This document shows, piece by piece, positions 5,788-6,929 of a DNA stretch of 6,929 bases. Source of the DNA: Planctomycetaceae bacterium. Lineage in GTDB: Bacteria; Planctomycetota; Planctomycetia; Pirellulales; Pirellulaceae. Every line of letters begins with the position of its first letter. Positions within the stretch are counted from its first letter, which is position 1. Below the pieces are notes generated by a model that saw nothing but the letters and a program-made list of their open reading frames with translations, did not search any database and had not been told where the DNA came from. The stretch is from NCBI GenBank assembly GCA_007129635.1, contig SKVE01000398.1, positions 1 through 6,929 on the forward strand. Reading direction: 5' to 3'. The position numbers and the translations under genes were made by a program.

Positions 5788-6929
5788 TTATTGCGCCTGA
5801 AATCCGGCAGACTGGATGGTTTCCACAACTTGGCTGCGGTCCACACCTCCGCGTACGACCGCCTCGCCAGGTTCTAGCGTCACGAAGACCGAATCGATTC
5901 CCTGTGTCGCTTGCAGCGCCTTCTCCAGTCGCATCACGCAGTTGTTGCAGTTCATGCCCTGGACGGGGATGCGCAACTCGGGGCTCGAGTCCCGTCGAGC
6001 CGCCGTCTTACCGGACCACAGACGCCGCAGATCCTCGAACGCAAACCAGGCGATCAGAGCCAGCAGGACCAACGCCGAAACGGTGCTCCAAAGGGGCATG
6101 CCGTGTTCGTGGCAATCGGGCATCGCGATCGGCGTAGCTACCAACAGCCAATCAAAGGTGACCGCGAACAGGATACTGCCGATGATGATCGTTGCCAGAT
6201 AGACAGAGACCGTCATCCCGCCAAAGCGGCGGTAGATCGCACCGATCGCTGCGACATTGGTCGCCGGACCAGCCATCAAAAACACCATCGCCGCACCGGG
6301 CGGAAGCCCTCCGGCGACCATGGCCGCCGCCACGGGCACCGAAGTCGTCGCACAGACATACAGCGGCAGCGAAATCGCCAAAGCCGCCAACGCCGATGGG
6401 AAACTGCCCCACTGGTTCAACTGAGCGAATACCGCCTCGGGCACCAAGACCTCGATGACCGCCGACACGATGACCCCGATCAATAACCAATGCCAGATCG
6501 AGCGGATGATGTCCAGACCATGAGCCGCCGCTTCGCGCCAGCCTCGACGCTTGGTCGCTTCGGCTCCGACGGGAGTCGCATCCGCTGCCACTTCCTGCGA
6601 ATCGTCGATGGACAACCGATCCACCGTCAGGCCACCAAAAATGCCCGTGATCGCGGCGCTGAAGACCTTGAACAGGGCAAACGGCCAACCCAGGAAAGAT
6701 GCGCTGACCAGAATCGAACTGATGCTGGTCTGCGGCGTGCTGATCATGAAGCCGACCGCCGCCCCGTTGCTCGCACCGTCCTTCTTCAACCCGATTCCCG
6801 CGGGGATGACGCCACACGAACACAGCGGCAACGGCACCCCTAACCCAACGGCCTTAAAAACCCCACTCGTACCGCGAAAACTACGACGAATGAAGTCGCG
6901 GGGCAGCAGCAGATGCATCAAGCCCGCAA
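5788..6929 (-). CDS. SO_0444/ArsP-type permease with C-terminal HMA domain, partial (N-terminus beyond the window)
   Basis: An integral membrane permease related to PF03773 (ArsP/DUF318); relatives are annotated as SO_0444-family Cu/Zn efflux transporters. The frame is open to the right edge, and the codons before the in-window TTG/ATG at 6921/6918 continue as AGLMHLLLP, so the true start is outside and a first helix is missing. Counting from 6921, residues 27-40 carry the conserved GLGVPLPLCSCGVIP and residues 187-198 the second signature YVCATTSVP. Hydrophobic helices lie at about 53-100, 145-165, 175-200, 207-228, 238-260 and 278-295. Between them is an acidic loop (about 103-125). A soluble HMA domain follows at about 316-377, with metal-binding GMNCNNC (Cys325/Cys328), normally a Cu(I) or Zn(II)/Hg(II) site. 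Cys34, Cys36 and Cys190 are further candidate metal ligands. It lies 3 bp upstream of the activase, implying a shared transcript. Transport direction and substrate are unproven. Confidence 0.9.
   Translation of the reverse strand, partial: AGLMHLLLPRDFIRRSFRGTSGVFKAVGLGVPLPLCSCGVIPAGIGLKKDGASNGAAVGFMISTPQTSISSILVSASFLGWPFALFKVFSAAITGIFGGLTVDRLSIDDSQEVAADATPVGAEATKRRGWREAAAHGLDIIRSIWHWLLIGVIVSAVIEVLVPEAVFAQLNQWGSFPSALAALAISLPLYVCATTSVPVAAAMVAGGLPPGAAMVFLMAGPATNVAAIGAIYRRFGGMTVSVYLATIIIGSILFAVTFDWLLVATPIAMPDCHEHGMPLWSTVSALVLLALIAWFAFEDLRRLWSGKTAARRDSSPELRIPVQGMNCNNCVMRLEKALQATQGIDSVFVTLEPGEAVVRGGVDRSQVVETIQSAGFQAQ

Noticed and set aside
5816..6843. Plus-strand open frames opposite the permease gene
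   Set aside because: Their products are Arg/His/Ser-rich and domain-free, while the minus strand encodes conserved transmembrane signatures and an HMA domain.

Overview
The window looks like chromosomal DNA of a planctomycete, most like the Rhodopirellula/Blastopirellula group. This is inferred from moderate-to-high GC, weak Shine-Dalgarno signals, and a Rho factor with an Arg/Ser/Gly-rich N-terminal tail. No 16S or other phylogenetic marker is present, so the taxonomy is only a guess. I see no mobile element, CRISPR array, tRNA or rRNA.

Layout: (1) 1-493, minus strand: the 5' part of a gene for a thioredoxin-fold protein with a WCGPC motif and a probable signal peptide; it runs off the left edge. 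(2) 494-1185: a 692-bp divergent intergenic region. It holds a good sigma-70-type promoter candidate facing rho, two A6 tracts phased by 10 bp just upstream of it, and a long rho leader ending in a possible 13-codon upstream ORF that abuts the rho start. (3) 1186-2475, plus strand: complete rho. (4) 2472-6929, minus strand: a compact three-gene cluster transcribed toward rho, in the order permease, glycyl radical activating enzyme, glycyl radical enzyme (GRE). Its last gene ends inside the rho stop codon, so the two convergent genes overlap by 4 bp.

The most interesting content is the minus-strand cluster. The GRE carries the active-site GCVE and the C-terminal glycine-radical motif RVAGYSDYF. 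The residues around these, and the spacing between the active-site Cys and the radical Gly, match what I recall of trans-4-hydroxy-L-proline dehydratase (HypD) of Clostridioides difficile. The adjacent gene encodes a radical SAM activase with two extra [4Fe-4S] ferredoxin-type clusters. The third partner is a membrane permease of the SO_0444/ArsP type with a C-terminal heavy-metal-associated (HMA) domain. Gene junctions of 3 and 4 bp imply one transcript. A metal-type permease is an unexpected partner for a hydroxyproline dehydratase. The pathway suggested is anaerobic conversion of hydroxyproline (from collagen-like or hydroxyproline-rich algal glycoproteins) to pyrroline-5-carboxylate, but no P5C reductase gene lies in the window.
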